Shown one piece after another: positions 12,055-23,500 of a stretch of 64,000 nt of DNA. Position numbers and translations under genes: made by a program. Under the pieces are notes generated by a model. The model worked only from the letters and a program-made list of their open reading frames with translations. It was not told where the DNA came from and did not search any database. Each line of letters starts with the position of its first letter. The first letter of the stretch is position 1. The DNA is from Petrosia ficiformis (lineage: Eukaryota; Porifera; Demospongiae; Haplosclerida; Petrosiidae): NCBI GenBank assembly GCA_947044365.1, contig OX345643.1:5502501-5566500 (forward strand). The letters run 5' to 3'.

Positions 12055-12194
12055 TAGTTACAACTATTATATATAATTATTAATACATGATTATATTATA
12101 ACTTAATAATGAAGGAATAGATTCAAATTTCACATACGCAAAAATGAACAGGAAAGATAATTATGTGAAAATGGTGCAGATAAAAGATTGTTGG

Positions 12195-13460
12195 TTATGC
12201 GTAAAATTAGCGTAAATTAGCGTAATTGCATAAATTTGCGTAAATTTGCGTATTTTCGTAAAATATGCGTAAATTGCGTAAAATATGCGTAAATTGCGTA
12301 ATTGCGTAAATATGCGTAAAATATGCGTAATTGCGTAAAATATGCGAAATTGCGTAAAATTTGCGTAAATTGAGTAATTGCGTAAATTGCGTAAAATATG
12401 CGTAATTGCGTAAAATATGCGTAAATTGCGTAATTGCGTAATTGCATAAATGTGCGTAAAATATGCGTAATTGCGTAAAATATGCGAAATTGCGTAAAAT
12501 ATGCGTAATTGCGTATTTTTGCGTAATTGCGTAAAATATGTGGTAATTGCGTAAATTGCGTAAAATATGCGTAATTGCGTAAAATATGCGTAAATTGCGT
12601 AATTGCGTAAATATGCGTAAAATTGCGTAATTGCGTAAAATATGCGAAATTGCGTAAAATTTGCGTAAATTGCGTAATTGCGTAAAATATGCGTAATTGC
12701 GTATTTTTGCGTAATTGCGTAAAATATGTGGTAATTGCGTAAATTGCGTAAAATATGCGTAATTGCGTAAAATATGCGTAAATTGCGTAATTGCGTAAAT
12801 ATGCGTAAAATATGCGTAATTGCGTAAAATATGCGAAATTGCGTAAAATTTGCGTAAATTGCGTAAAATATGCGTAATTGCGTAAATATGCGTAAAATAT
12901 GCGTAATTGCGTAAATTGCGCAAATTGCGTAAAATTTGCGTAAATCGCGTAAAATATGCGTAATCGCGTAAAATATGCGTAAATTGCGTAATTGCGTAAA
13001 ATATGCGTAATTGCGTATTTTTGCGTAATTGCGTAAAATATGTGGAAATTGCGTAAAATATGCGTAATTGCGTAAAATATGCGTAATTGCGTACATTTGC
13101 GTAATTGCGTAAAATATGCGTAAATTGCGCAGATTGCGTAAAATTTGCGTAAATTGCGTAAAATATGCGTAATTGCGTAAAATTTGCGTAAATTGCGTAA
13201 ATGCGTAAATTGCGCAAAATATGCGTAATTGCGTAAATTGCGTAAAATTTGCGTAAATTGCGTATTACGTAAATTTTGCGTATTTGCGTAAAATATGCGT
13301 AATTGTGTAAAATATGCGTAATTGCATAAAATTTGCGTAATTGCCTAAATTTGCGTAATTACGTAAAATATGCGTAATTGCGTAAATTTGCGTAAATTTG
13401 TGTAAATTTGCGTAATAGCGTAAAATGTGGGCAATTGCGTAAATTAGCGTAATTGCGTGG
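12195..13460. repeat. GCGTAA satellite, 1.25 kb
   Basis: Irregular mixture of short units: ttgcgtaa, aaatatgcgtaa, aaatttgcgtaa and a higher-order block with atgtggtaattgcg. It has many gcg trinucleotides in an otherwise AT-rich region. The 76-336 codon open frames across it read as period peptides (ILRNYA) and are not genes. Confidence 0.95.
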
Positions 13461-13479
13461 AAGACTTGATTTTATTTGT

Positions 13480-14077
13480 TTCTCCAAAACATGAAAAGGG
13501 ATCTGATTTCTCTGAGACAAAACTAGAGGTATAAAAGGTTGTGAGAGAGCCAGTGAATTAAAATATAAAACCACAAGCACTGGAGTCGTCAGCATACCAA
13601 ACCTGCCTTTTAGAGTTGACTTGAGACATATGTGTGATAAGAGGGGTAACACCCAAGGAGAACATGGCCATAGCCAAGGGATCCCCCTGGGTGGTTCCCT
13701 CTAAAGAAGGAATAGTCTCACCATCAATGAACATGCTAACCTTCTCTCAATAAGTGTTCATAAACGTTTCCATCCCGTGGCATCAACACTGGAAGGGCCA
13801 GCAGAACCTTGACATCTCAAAGCCATACTTCGAATTAGATTTAGATCTCCATTAATACAATTAAAAATGACTGGGTGTGGATCATGATTAGTAACCCCTC
13901 TTTTAGCAGAACTATATTTGGATCAATTACCCCTAGATTAGGATGTTTCTTCAAAAGGACCTCCCGTACGAGACCATAAGAGGGTGACTGTGGATTGACT
14001 TGCTGATCCAGAGACAGAACTTTCCCCCTTGATCCGTGGGATAGTAAATTTAAGGCTGATTTTATCTTGCCTTCCAT
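13480..14077 (-). pseudogene. Broken reverse transcriptase fragment of a retroelement
   Basis: From 14077 the minus strand reads MEGKIKSALNLLSHGSRGKV, then HPNLGVIDPN, then after a frameshift HPVIFNCINGD and QGSAGPSSVDATGWKRL. It then jumps to EGTTQGDPLAMAMFSLG and the catalytic RT signature QVWYADDSSA. Order and motifs match RT domains of retroelements common in sponges and cnidarians. The palm region between DATGW and EGTTQGD is missing, and there are frame breaks. It runs into the GCGTAA satellite. The clade was not determined. Confidence 0.75.
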
Positions 14078-14470
14078 GTAATGTAATGTAATGTATTGTA
14101 ATCACTAATATAAGTCTAGTTTATATCTATGCTGTTATTCTCGAGTCACATTTATGTATTTATGATTGTACATTTTAGGTGGCTGGGCTTTGATTGTTTG
14201 GAAGTGAACACAGTTTATTCAATCACTCATTGAGATTGAAACTCATTCTCTATTAACAGTGTTCAGGAGCTTAAAATTGATGCCAGGCACTTTTTATACA
14301 ATGCCTCAATTTCTTTCTCATACTGAGGCTGTTGCTAATGAGGGTGGTTTGGTGATGAGGAAAGACAAAGGGCTTGTTTCTATAGTAATCCATTCGATTT
14401 GTTCAAACAAATTTGGTCATTTCTTTGTTTGTTGTTTAAAGTAATAGTTACAACTATTATATATAATTAC
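14078..14470 (+). pseudogene. Second, decayed copy of the GH31 last exon
   Basis: The stretch repeats 11640-12085 (ataagtctagt, the acattttag acceptor, WLGFDCLEVN, and the region around FYTMPQFLSHTEAVANEGG) with deletions of about 20 bases that break the frame. It has the same orientation as 11772-12054, suggesting a separate duplication. Confidence 0.75.
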
Positions 14471-14594
14471 ATTTATAATTAATATGAATAAAACATTAGC
14501 TACCAGATATTTTGACAGTGGGGAGGGGCACTGCTTCAATGCACATTTGAAAATCCAAAGTTTAATTAAAGCCACGCCCATAGAGTGCAGCAAC

Positions 14595-17500
14595 ATGTTT
14601 CAAGATATATCTGGACAAACTGTGTCAATTCCTTCGTGTTGGAAAAGAGAAAAGTTGGTAAATAAATGTCACAGTTTAATGGTGTTTCATTGAACTTGCC
14701 ACCATGTATACTTCATTAGCATGTACAGATATAATAATGCGTGTTTGTATATGTGTGTTTGTATCAAACCTGAGATAGGCATTATAATTCTCTAAGTTCT
14801 AAAGGAATACATAGCATACTTTTCTTGTATAACAGCAAAAATATTGAAAAATGTTTAATTAAAGGTCTAAAGTCGATGATGGAACACAAACCAGTGAAGT
14901 ATTAACTTACGATACTAGTTCACAATCACATGATACTTCGGATGTTGCAGTAAGTATCACATAATACATTAGTTTATTAGACTTTGCTAATCTAAATATA
15001 ATTATTTAGTAATTTGATTTGCCTATATATATGTCTTGGGACCCACCCCTTTGCATGGAGTGGCATGATAAAAATGGACGCCCTAAAATTTTCTCCATGG
15101 GTCCAAATGCTACCCAATAGTGGGGACCATAGCTTAGTCTCTGTGAGCTGAGTCCTGGTGGCTTACTTGGTAGAGCAATGACCTATATAGCAAGCCTGGA
15201 TTGTGGGTTTGACTCCCACCTCAGAATTCAGCATAATTTCTCTAAATGTGTCTAACTATATATACATAGATAGATGTTGGACTATATTGTTGATATAGTC
15301 TGACACTTTATGATTGTATGATTGTCTTTACATTTCAAAGATACAGACAGAACCAGAAGAGGAGAAACAACAACCAAATAAATTTATTGTCGACAATTCT
15401 GCAGTAAGAACTATGCTATGCACATACTATATAGGAATAACATAGGATTATTTAACACATTAAAATATTACTACGTTCATAGGAGCTACGAGAGTTTTTA
15501 AAGAAGGTTGAACCAATGGTATCAGCTGCACTGAAGAGAAATATAAAAAGTCATGCTTTTGATGGTAAGTGTTTGCGTACTGGGGTGTGGAAACATTGAG
15601 ATAACTACCGGACATTTTGATCTATTTTCACCACTTTCAATTTACTGGACGTTCACTAGATTTTTTGGAATATGTCCTGTATGACTGGCTGTTTCCATAC
15701 CACTATCTTTGTAGGGTTTTCATTACCAGATATGTGGTTTTTCCTATATATATGTACATGTAACTAGAACCCTTATTAGGTCACTGATGATTATTGTTGT
15801 ACTCGTCTTCTGTAATAATAGAACAAAAAATTCTTTTAGCAACACTAATATTCGGAATATTATTTAACATGAATCATTTTTATGTGTGTGTATGACAAAT
15901 GGGTGTAGCTATGGAATAATTGATAATTGCATTAGTGTTGCTTTAGCTATAACTATAGCTAAAGCCCCTTTTAGTAAGGTTTAGTTAATGAAATTATAAC
16001 TAAATTACGGGTCTACTGCAATAACTATAACTAACTAAAAGGAAAATTGGCCAATAATGGGCACTTTTAGTTAGTTAACTAAAACCCTTTTAGTAAGCCC
16101 AATATTACCTTGGTTAAATAAACTATAACTAAACTATAAACTTTGAGAAACCAGGCATACTTATCTATAACTAAAAGTAGTCATTATTGTCATACTAAAA
16201 CAACACTATATTGCACCTTTCCATTGAAAATCCTGATGAGAACATTAGTGTTATGTGGTCAGTCATCTAGAATTATATTCAGATTTATTGGTAATGAAGA
16301 TTATATTATAATTTCATAGGATATAAAGTGCAATGGGAGGAGGAGTCAACTAGTGTTACTACGATACATACGTTATCATATCCTTCATATGCTGAGGTAA
16401 GCAACATATCTGTGTAAATCATGTTGCATATATGTTCACTATCATATATATATATATATATATATATATCGATACGGCAACACTTCAAAGTAACCACAGG
16501 TTTTATAAATCAGATATAAAACCTGCCATCGACAACAGCAACACAAACTACAAGACTATAATACTCACCTGATCCAAACTAAGACAAAACGTTAGAAGAA
16601 GCTACACACAGCAACATTAGTTTTGCCTTTCCAGAAATATATTCATTATAACACACCTACTTGTGCTAGATTTATAATCGCCTGGCCCTCGTACTCGGTG
16701 ATTATTAATCTGATATACTATCATACATGTAGGTGTGTTATAACATTATATATAATTATATATTATGTATATATATGTGACCGAATTTGCGAAAATCAGG
16801 CTTATGGGATAAAATTTGAAAATTGATTTTTTGTATTACCTGAATAGAGTATTCAATTAGCTCTAGAATGATATATGATACATCCCAATCACGCAAAAGA
16901 CAAAGCTACAGCGCGGGATTAAACCGTTGTAGTCACAAATCCTTCATTTTGAGAAAAACGCAATTAAATCAATTATTTTATCATTAAACGTAATGGCTAA
17001 AAACTTTTTTAGGAGTGGCTAGCGAAGCACAGAAATGTCTCCAAACTTCTCTGAAGGTATGAGTGAATAGGTAAGATGTCAATGAAGCTTTTTATGTAGT
17101 AAAACAGTGATCACCCAAGTAAGCCATAACTGTCTATTTTCACTCGTATCTCAAAATTAATAATTATCCCATAAGCCTGATTTTCGCAAATTCGGTCACA
17201 TATATATATAATATTTAATTATGTGAGTATCTGTATACAGTTTCAATGTACTTATATATCATGGAATAGTACTGGATCAGTTATAGCTGTCAGGTATGTG
17301 TGTCTTACTCATGCTCAACTTATATACATGTACCTCAACTCTTTACTAGTTATGGCAAGTTTGATCATGATGACTGGTGCACACATAAGGTGAGGTTTAG
17401 AATGAGCTATATACATGTAATAAAAGAAGGTCATTTGTGCTCCCTTTGTCCTCAATAAAATCTTTTTTAACTTTAGTTTCGAAAGGTCAACAATATTTTT

Positions 17501-20500
17501 CTGTATATTTTTTTATTATCATTCTTCATTGTGTATGGCAAATTTCAGTCAACAGTTTCAATATTGAGTTATAATAGAACTAAGGTATTAGGCCACCATG
17601 GTATTATGTTGTAATTAATACATAGAAAATCATGACAGCATAATTTATTATAAATTACATAAGAACTAATTTTATTAAGCATTACATTCTTTATCCTATA
17701 TATTACTCCTATCAGTATTTATCATATGCACTCAGCATGTTCTTTTGTCTTCTTATTAGTCAGTTGTGTGTACTTGGAATTTAGACAGGAGAAGTCTTGA
17801 GCCACAGAAACCTGATGTGACTATAGAACTGCCTGTAAGAGTTTATTTAATACATCAAACATAATGTTCATAATGTCATATTTAATACTTGTACTTGTAT
17901 GTTAATCATGACTTTATGCTAGAATTATTGACATAGTGATATATATATATTATTGCTGATCATGTGAACTGTGGCCAATCAGAATGCAGATAATGTGTCA
18001 CATGACTGAACATTAAATCACTTATTGCACACTTCTTTGTGCAATAAGTTAGTTATTGCACACTTTGCTCACCTCGCTCACCTCTACTAACGAAGCAGCT
18101 CCAACAACAGTGGTAGTTCACCAGACCTTCAATAAATCACTTATAACATACTTGACAGTGTAGTGAGTTTACATAACGCACTCGCCTTTGGCTTGTGCAT
18201 TATGTAAACTCAACCTTTATTGACCTGCCCTCATGCTACACGTAATCACAGTAAAGTGTGTTATAACTGTTACTTAGAGCCTATATTATGTAGTTATTAC
18301 CAGACCCTTTATATGTTTCTATTACAGACATGTATAATGTGTACTGTGTTTCATCCCACACTGCCTTCAATATTAGCTGTAGGAACATTTACTGGTCAGT
18401 TAATTCATCTCATCATTACATTGTACAGTAAATTATGTCAATCATACAGTACAGTGGTTACTCAGTAGTTTCATTTCCACACTACAGTAGTTCAACAGTA
18501 GTTTTGACAGTAATTGGTATACTTGTCAATTGAACACCACAGTAGTGAGACAGTAATTACTATACTATACTGACAGTAGAACTAAGGTAATTACTGTTGG
18601 TATGGTGACTTTTTATTGACATATACTGTACGTATATTTATCTGTTACACTATTGATCTAATATCTATCCATTTGCTCTTCAAGTGAAAGTTCTTAGAAT
18701 TGTAATATTTACTTTGCTGTTAATCACTATAATATGTATAATATAGGAGAGATACGACTATTCAACACAGGTTGGGAAGGTGATCCCCTCATTGCCCAAT
18801 CTGGATTCACTGAGCTAGCACACAAGGAACCAATTGCACAGGTATTAACTATCAACGTTAATAAATTTTGGTAGTAAATAGACAAGACAAATAATTATTA
18901 CATAATATACAAGTGATTAATAGAAAGAAAAAAAACAGAAATTATATTCAGTAAATAAATAATTATTATGAAACATTTAATAACACATTTACTTGCATGC
19001 ATAATAGAGAAATAGAGGAATAGAATACTTATTGAAAAATGTAAGAGATGTAGTATGAGTATAGTTATTGATCCATTTCGTCTCCGGAATCGAATTTTGA
19101 TGGAGAATTTGTGCCGCCATCTAATGGTGAAAAACAACCGTCATCCATCGGAGTTGTATCCATTGGATTTGGTACATTCTGTCCTGGTGGTAGAATACCT
19201 ATACCACTGTCAGATGAAGGAACTGGAGACGGACCAACGGGAAGAAGAGATGGTACCTCTTCTGTAAGTGTTGGTGAAAGTGGTACGTTCAAAAAAAATC
19301 TGCATTCTTCTTTTTCTTTATTTGTGCTCTTGCCAGCAGCTTTTAGTGATTGTCCTTGTACAAGAGGTTTTCCATCACTATCAAAAGTATTAAAACTCCC
19401 TTCATCGCACCACCCATACATATCCTGACCACCGATCTTGGCAACAGCCCGGTTCCTCCATGCTTCGCGTGTATTTACAGGTACACTACTAGGTGGCAGC
19501 TTCCTGATGTGTTGTTTTGGTATCATTTCTTTTGGTGGTTTGGTAGGTTTCTGCTTCATAGTAGATGAAGTGACACCGAGTTTCCCATCAGAAAAACTGT
19601 ATGGCCCCTTTCGAACCACTGATTCCTTTTGCCTACTTGATGTGGATGTTTTGTGTGTTATAGGCACCTCGGACACTGGAATATTCTTTGTGGTGACACC
19701 TCCACCAGCTGTTAGTAGTCCTAGACCTACATATGGGAACTTCCAAACACGAGGCCAGGGCACTGTCTCTGAAAATAATTCAGACCAGGAATCAACATCA
19801 GGTACGATTGGTTCACCTGTTTCATTTAATCCCAATGGTTCTTTCGGGTCAAAATCATGATATAGCATATCATGATCGTTCACTGACATTCCAAATTTGC
19901 GTATGTCATTCTCTGATTCACTTTGTACTTCAAACTTCAACCCACTTCTTCTTGTTTCTGTTACTTGGATTTCGTCAGATAGTTCACTGACAAAAGTAGC
20001 CATCTGTTCAAAGATACCATTTGTCATTGGTGACTCTTTAACTTCGATGGCTTGAGATGGAACTGGTCGGGTCTTATTTGTATGCCTCATTATCCATTCT
20101 TCACTGAAAGTGACGCCTTGCTCTTTAAGCCACTCCACTGCAAGGATAAGTTTTGGCAATTCCTGCATCTTCAGGAACAAAGGTTCGTCGTAGTATGCAA
20201 CACTATCATAAATCTCTGTTATGTATTTTGTGTAGCATAGATTGGTCTCATCATTGATTTTCATTTTTGGTTCATCAACAAAAATCATGTTGTTACTATT
20301 TTTCTGCACTTTCACAGACTTGCACGACATCTTAATGGACCCATTCAGTTTATCTGTGGGGAAGTCTAAACTCGTAGCTAGGTCTTCCATATTGCTTGTG
20401 TTTTGCCAAGACCAGAACTTTGTTTTTGATTTATTGGTTCTTGCGCCAATGCTGAGACATTTCATTTTCCAATCTGCTTCCGAAAGGAGATCTCCAATTG

Positions 20501-23500
20501 ATGTTCCTCTCATCCACTGTGGTGAATACTGCTTGTATTGTCGTCGAAAGTAAGGATGTCCCGGTGGAAAAGCAATATAAAAAAACTCTGGTCGCTTGTT
20601 TTCCTTTACAAGTCTTGCCACAGTAGCAACGTCTTCTTCTGTGATCGTTGGTAAGTCTGGCGAATTAGCAGCATCGAAAATGAACTTCGGGAGGCCATCC
20701 TCGATAGCCACTGCACGCAAGGCCAAGCCCTTCTTTGGAAGTTTGAAGTGGAAAGAAATGCCGTATTCACAGCAATTCTCCACAGAAGTCAACATTTTAC
20801 TGACAACTCTCTCTAATGGTTCTGACATTTCGGTTGACAGATGAATACGCGGTAATTTTTTCGGTTTTATAATTATTAGCCGTAAGCATAATTATTGCGC
20901 AACATGATGGGAATTACCCTTGGAATTACCCTGGGAAGTTTATTGTTGTTGAGCATGTTTGCATACATGATGGAATTACCCAAGTGAACTATCACAAATT
21001 CATAGAAAAGAATATTCCAGAACATGCCAGAACATGCAGCCTTATATTTCAATTAGATGCACAAAAAAAGCTTAATTAAAATATTTATTTTGCTTCTTTG
21101 TACGTCTATTAAGATATTTAAATTGCAATTATTGGCTTTATATTACATGTATATACAGTCATAACCTACACAACCAATTAACTTACAATTTCCGCTATTC
21201 CTTACAACTGTACTAACCTAAAATTAGTTATTTTATTAATAGTTATATATATATATAATTATATATATTATATGTATAGGTTATATCCCGGTACGAGTGC
21301 TATATCAGATATATAATCACCGAGCCCAAGGGCGTAGTCCGAGGGCAAGGTTATTATATATCTGATATTGCACGAGTAGCGAGATATAACCAATATATGT
21401 CACGAAAGACAAAACCTTTGTTGATGTCTGATGCTTCTCCTACCTTTTTGTCAGCACTTTGGAGAAGGTAAGCGTTGTTTTCTTGTAGTCTGTTTCGATG
21501 GCAGGTGCTATATCTGACCGCAGTGCTATATCATGTATATATCCCTGTGGTTTACTTTGATGTTTCGCCGTATCGGGACATATATATATATATATATATA
21601 CATGTATATGTAATTACATGTATCTTTAATTATAATATCATACAATCTAAGTATCATATCTGTATCTACATATCACATTTTTCTAATTAAAACAGGGGAA
21701 AAGATATAATATAAACAACAATTTACTATTTACATATGCATCATAATGTTGTATATGTGTCTTTTGCGCACGTCATTCTTCTTTTCCTAATCACTTGAAT
21801 AACCATCTTCTTTATCTTTTTTGGTGTCTTTCTCTTCTTGACTTGGATCCTTCACATTCGGTTCATCGGGAAGACTGGAAACACCACTATCAGTTGAAAT
21901 ATCTGAAGGAGTTGGTGACAACAGTGGATTTCTTTGTTGAAGGATTTGATCTTGATCTGGAGGAAGAGGTGGTTGTGCTGTACTGGGCTTTTCTTGTTCT
22001 CCACTCTTGTTCCTCTGATCTTTTGTTGATATTGTTTTTGTTGGGCATGGAGTATGACCAAACAATCTAAGCTCTAATGTCTTTTGACCATTCACAATGG
22101 TTTCAAACCTTACTGCCTGGTTCAGTGCCTGTCCTTCTTTTACCTCACTATCCGTATGAATTTGACTGCCACTCATATCCTCAGATCCATAACCAACTTT
22201 TATTTGTTTTCTACTTCTATTACTCTTTGCTTCTGGAGTCTCTACACGCACATCACTAGTTGGGCTATTGTAATATTCCCGTTTTGGTATCTGAGTTGGC
22301 TTGATAGGTTCCTGCTTTTTACCACGAGTGGCTCTAACAGCAACAAAATTCTCATTAGAATGCCGGTACTGTTCTTCTTTCACCTCTGTTTTTAATTTTG
22401 TTTTGCTTGTGGTCTTTGATGTCTCAACCACTGGAATATTATTTGTGGTGACTCCTCCACCAGCCATTGGTATTCCAATATCATCATTTGGAAATTCCCA
22501 AATTAGAGGCCAAGGTACCGTCTCGGAAAATAATTCGGACCATGATCCAACATCAGGTACAATGGGTTTGTTTAGGTTGTCTATTCCAAGTGGTTCATTA
22601 GGATCAAATCCATCATACAGCATATCATAATCATTTACTGATGCTCTGACTGTCCATACTCCTTTCATTGGTAAAATAGATGAGGAGTGTGTTACTTTTA
22701 TTTCAAAGCCTGTTTTCGTGCACTTCGTTAAGTCAGTTTCAATCGATACAGGACCAAGATCAATTTTTTCATTTGGTGGTAGTTGGCTCACTATTTGTTT
22801 AATGAAGTCATCATGTGGCTTTTTAATTTCGACAGCTTGAGATAGAGCTTTTCTAGGCTTTTTAGTGTGACCCATCATCCATTCATTATGAAAGGTTGTA
22901 CCTTGCTTTTGTAGCCACTCTACTGCGAGAATCAGTTTTATCAGTTCCTGCATTTTCAGGAATAATGGCTCATCATGATAGGCAACACTGTCGTAAATTT
23001 CTGTTATGTACTTCGAATACATTGGCTGGGCTTGATTATCTATTTTCATTTTTGGCTCTCCTATAAATTCCAATTGGTTATTACTTGTTGCAATTTCCAC
23101 TGACTTGCATGACATCTTAATAGAACCTGGTGGTGCTTCTTTGGGAAAGTCTAGAACTGTACCCAAACCATCCAGATTACTTGTAGTCTCCCAGTCCCAA
23201 AATTTTGTTCTGGATTTGTTGCTTCTAGTACCAACGTTAAGGCATTTCATAGTCCAATCTGTTTCTGAAAGGAGTTCGCCAATAGATGTTCCTCTCAACC
23301 ATTGAGGTGAATATTGCTTGTACTGTCTGCTAAAAAAAGGATGGCTGGGTGGAATAGGGATGTAAAAGAACTCGGGGCGTTTATTTTCCATTACTAGTCG
23401 TACTACACACGCGACATCTTCTTCGGTGATTGTTGGCAAGGAGATGCAATTAGCTGCATCAAAAATCAGCATTGGTTTATCATCTTCAATAGCCACTGCT

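Larger units (their letters stand above)
8976..12185. repeat. 3.2-kb inverted repeat carrying mirrored GH31 last exons
   Basis: The left arm, from 8976 (gcttttatctgcaccattt), is the reverse complement of the right arm ending at about 12184. The arms run at least 740 bp and then merge into the same 10-bp satellite in mirrored orientation. The loop (about 10190-11280) is unique and contains two GH31 exons. Each arm carries one copy of the GH31 terminal exon. Confidence 0.85.

Noticed and set aside
12161..13217. Minus-strand open frames of 311 and 336 codons
   Set aside because: They run through the GCGTAA satellite and read as repeated ILRNYA peptides in more than one frame; repeat artefact.
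14484..14693. Start of DYNC2I2 at an earlier ATG (14484)
   Set aside because: The frame is open upstream, but that sequence continues from the GH31 exon-copy flank and has no similarity to the family; the ATG at 14595 directly precedes the conserved SIPSCW segment. The earlier start cannot be fully excluded.
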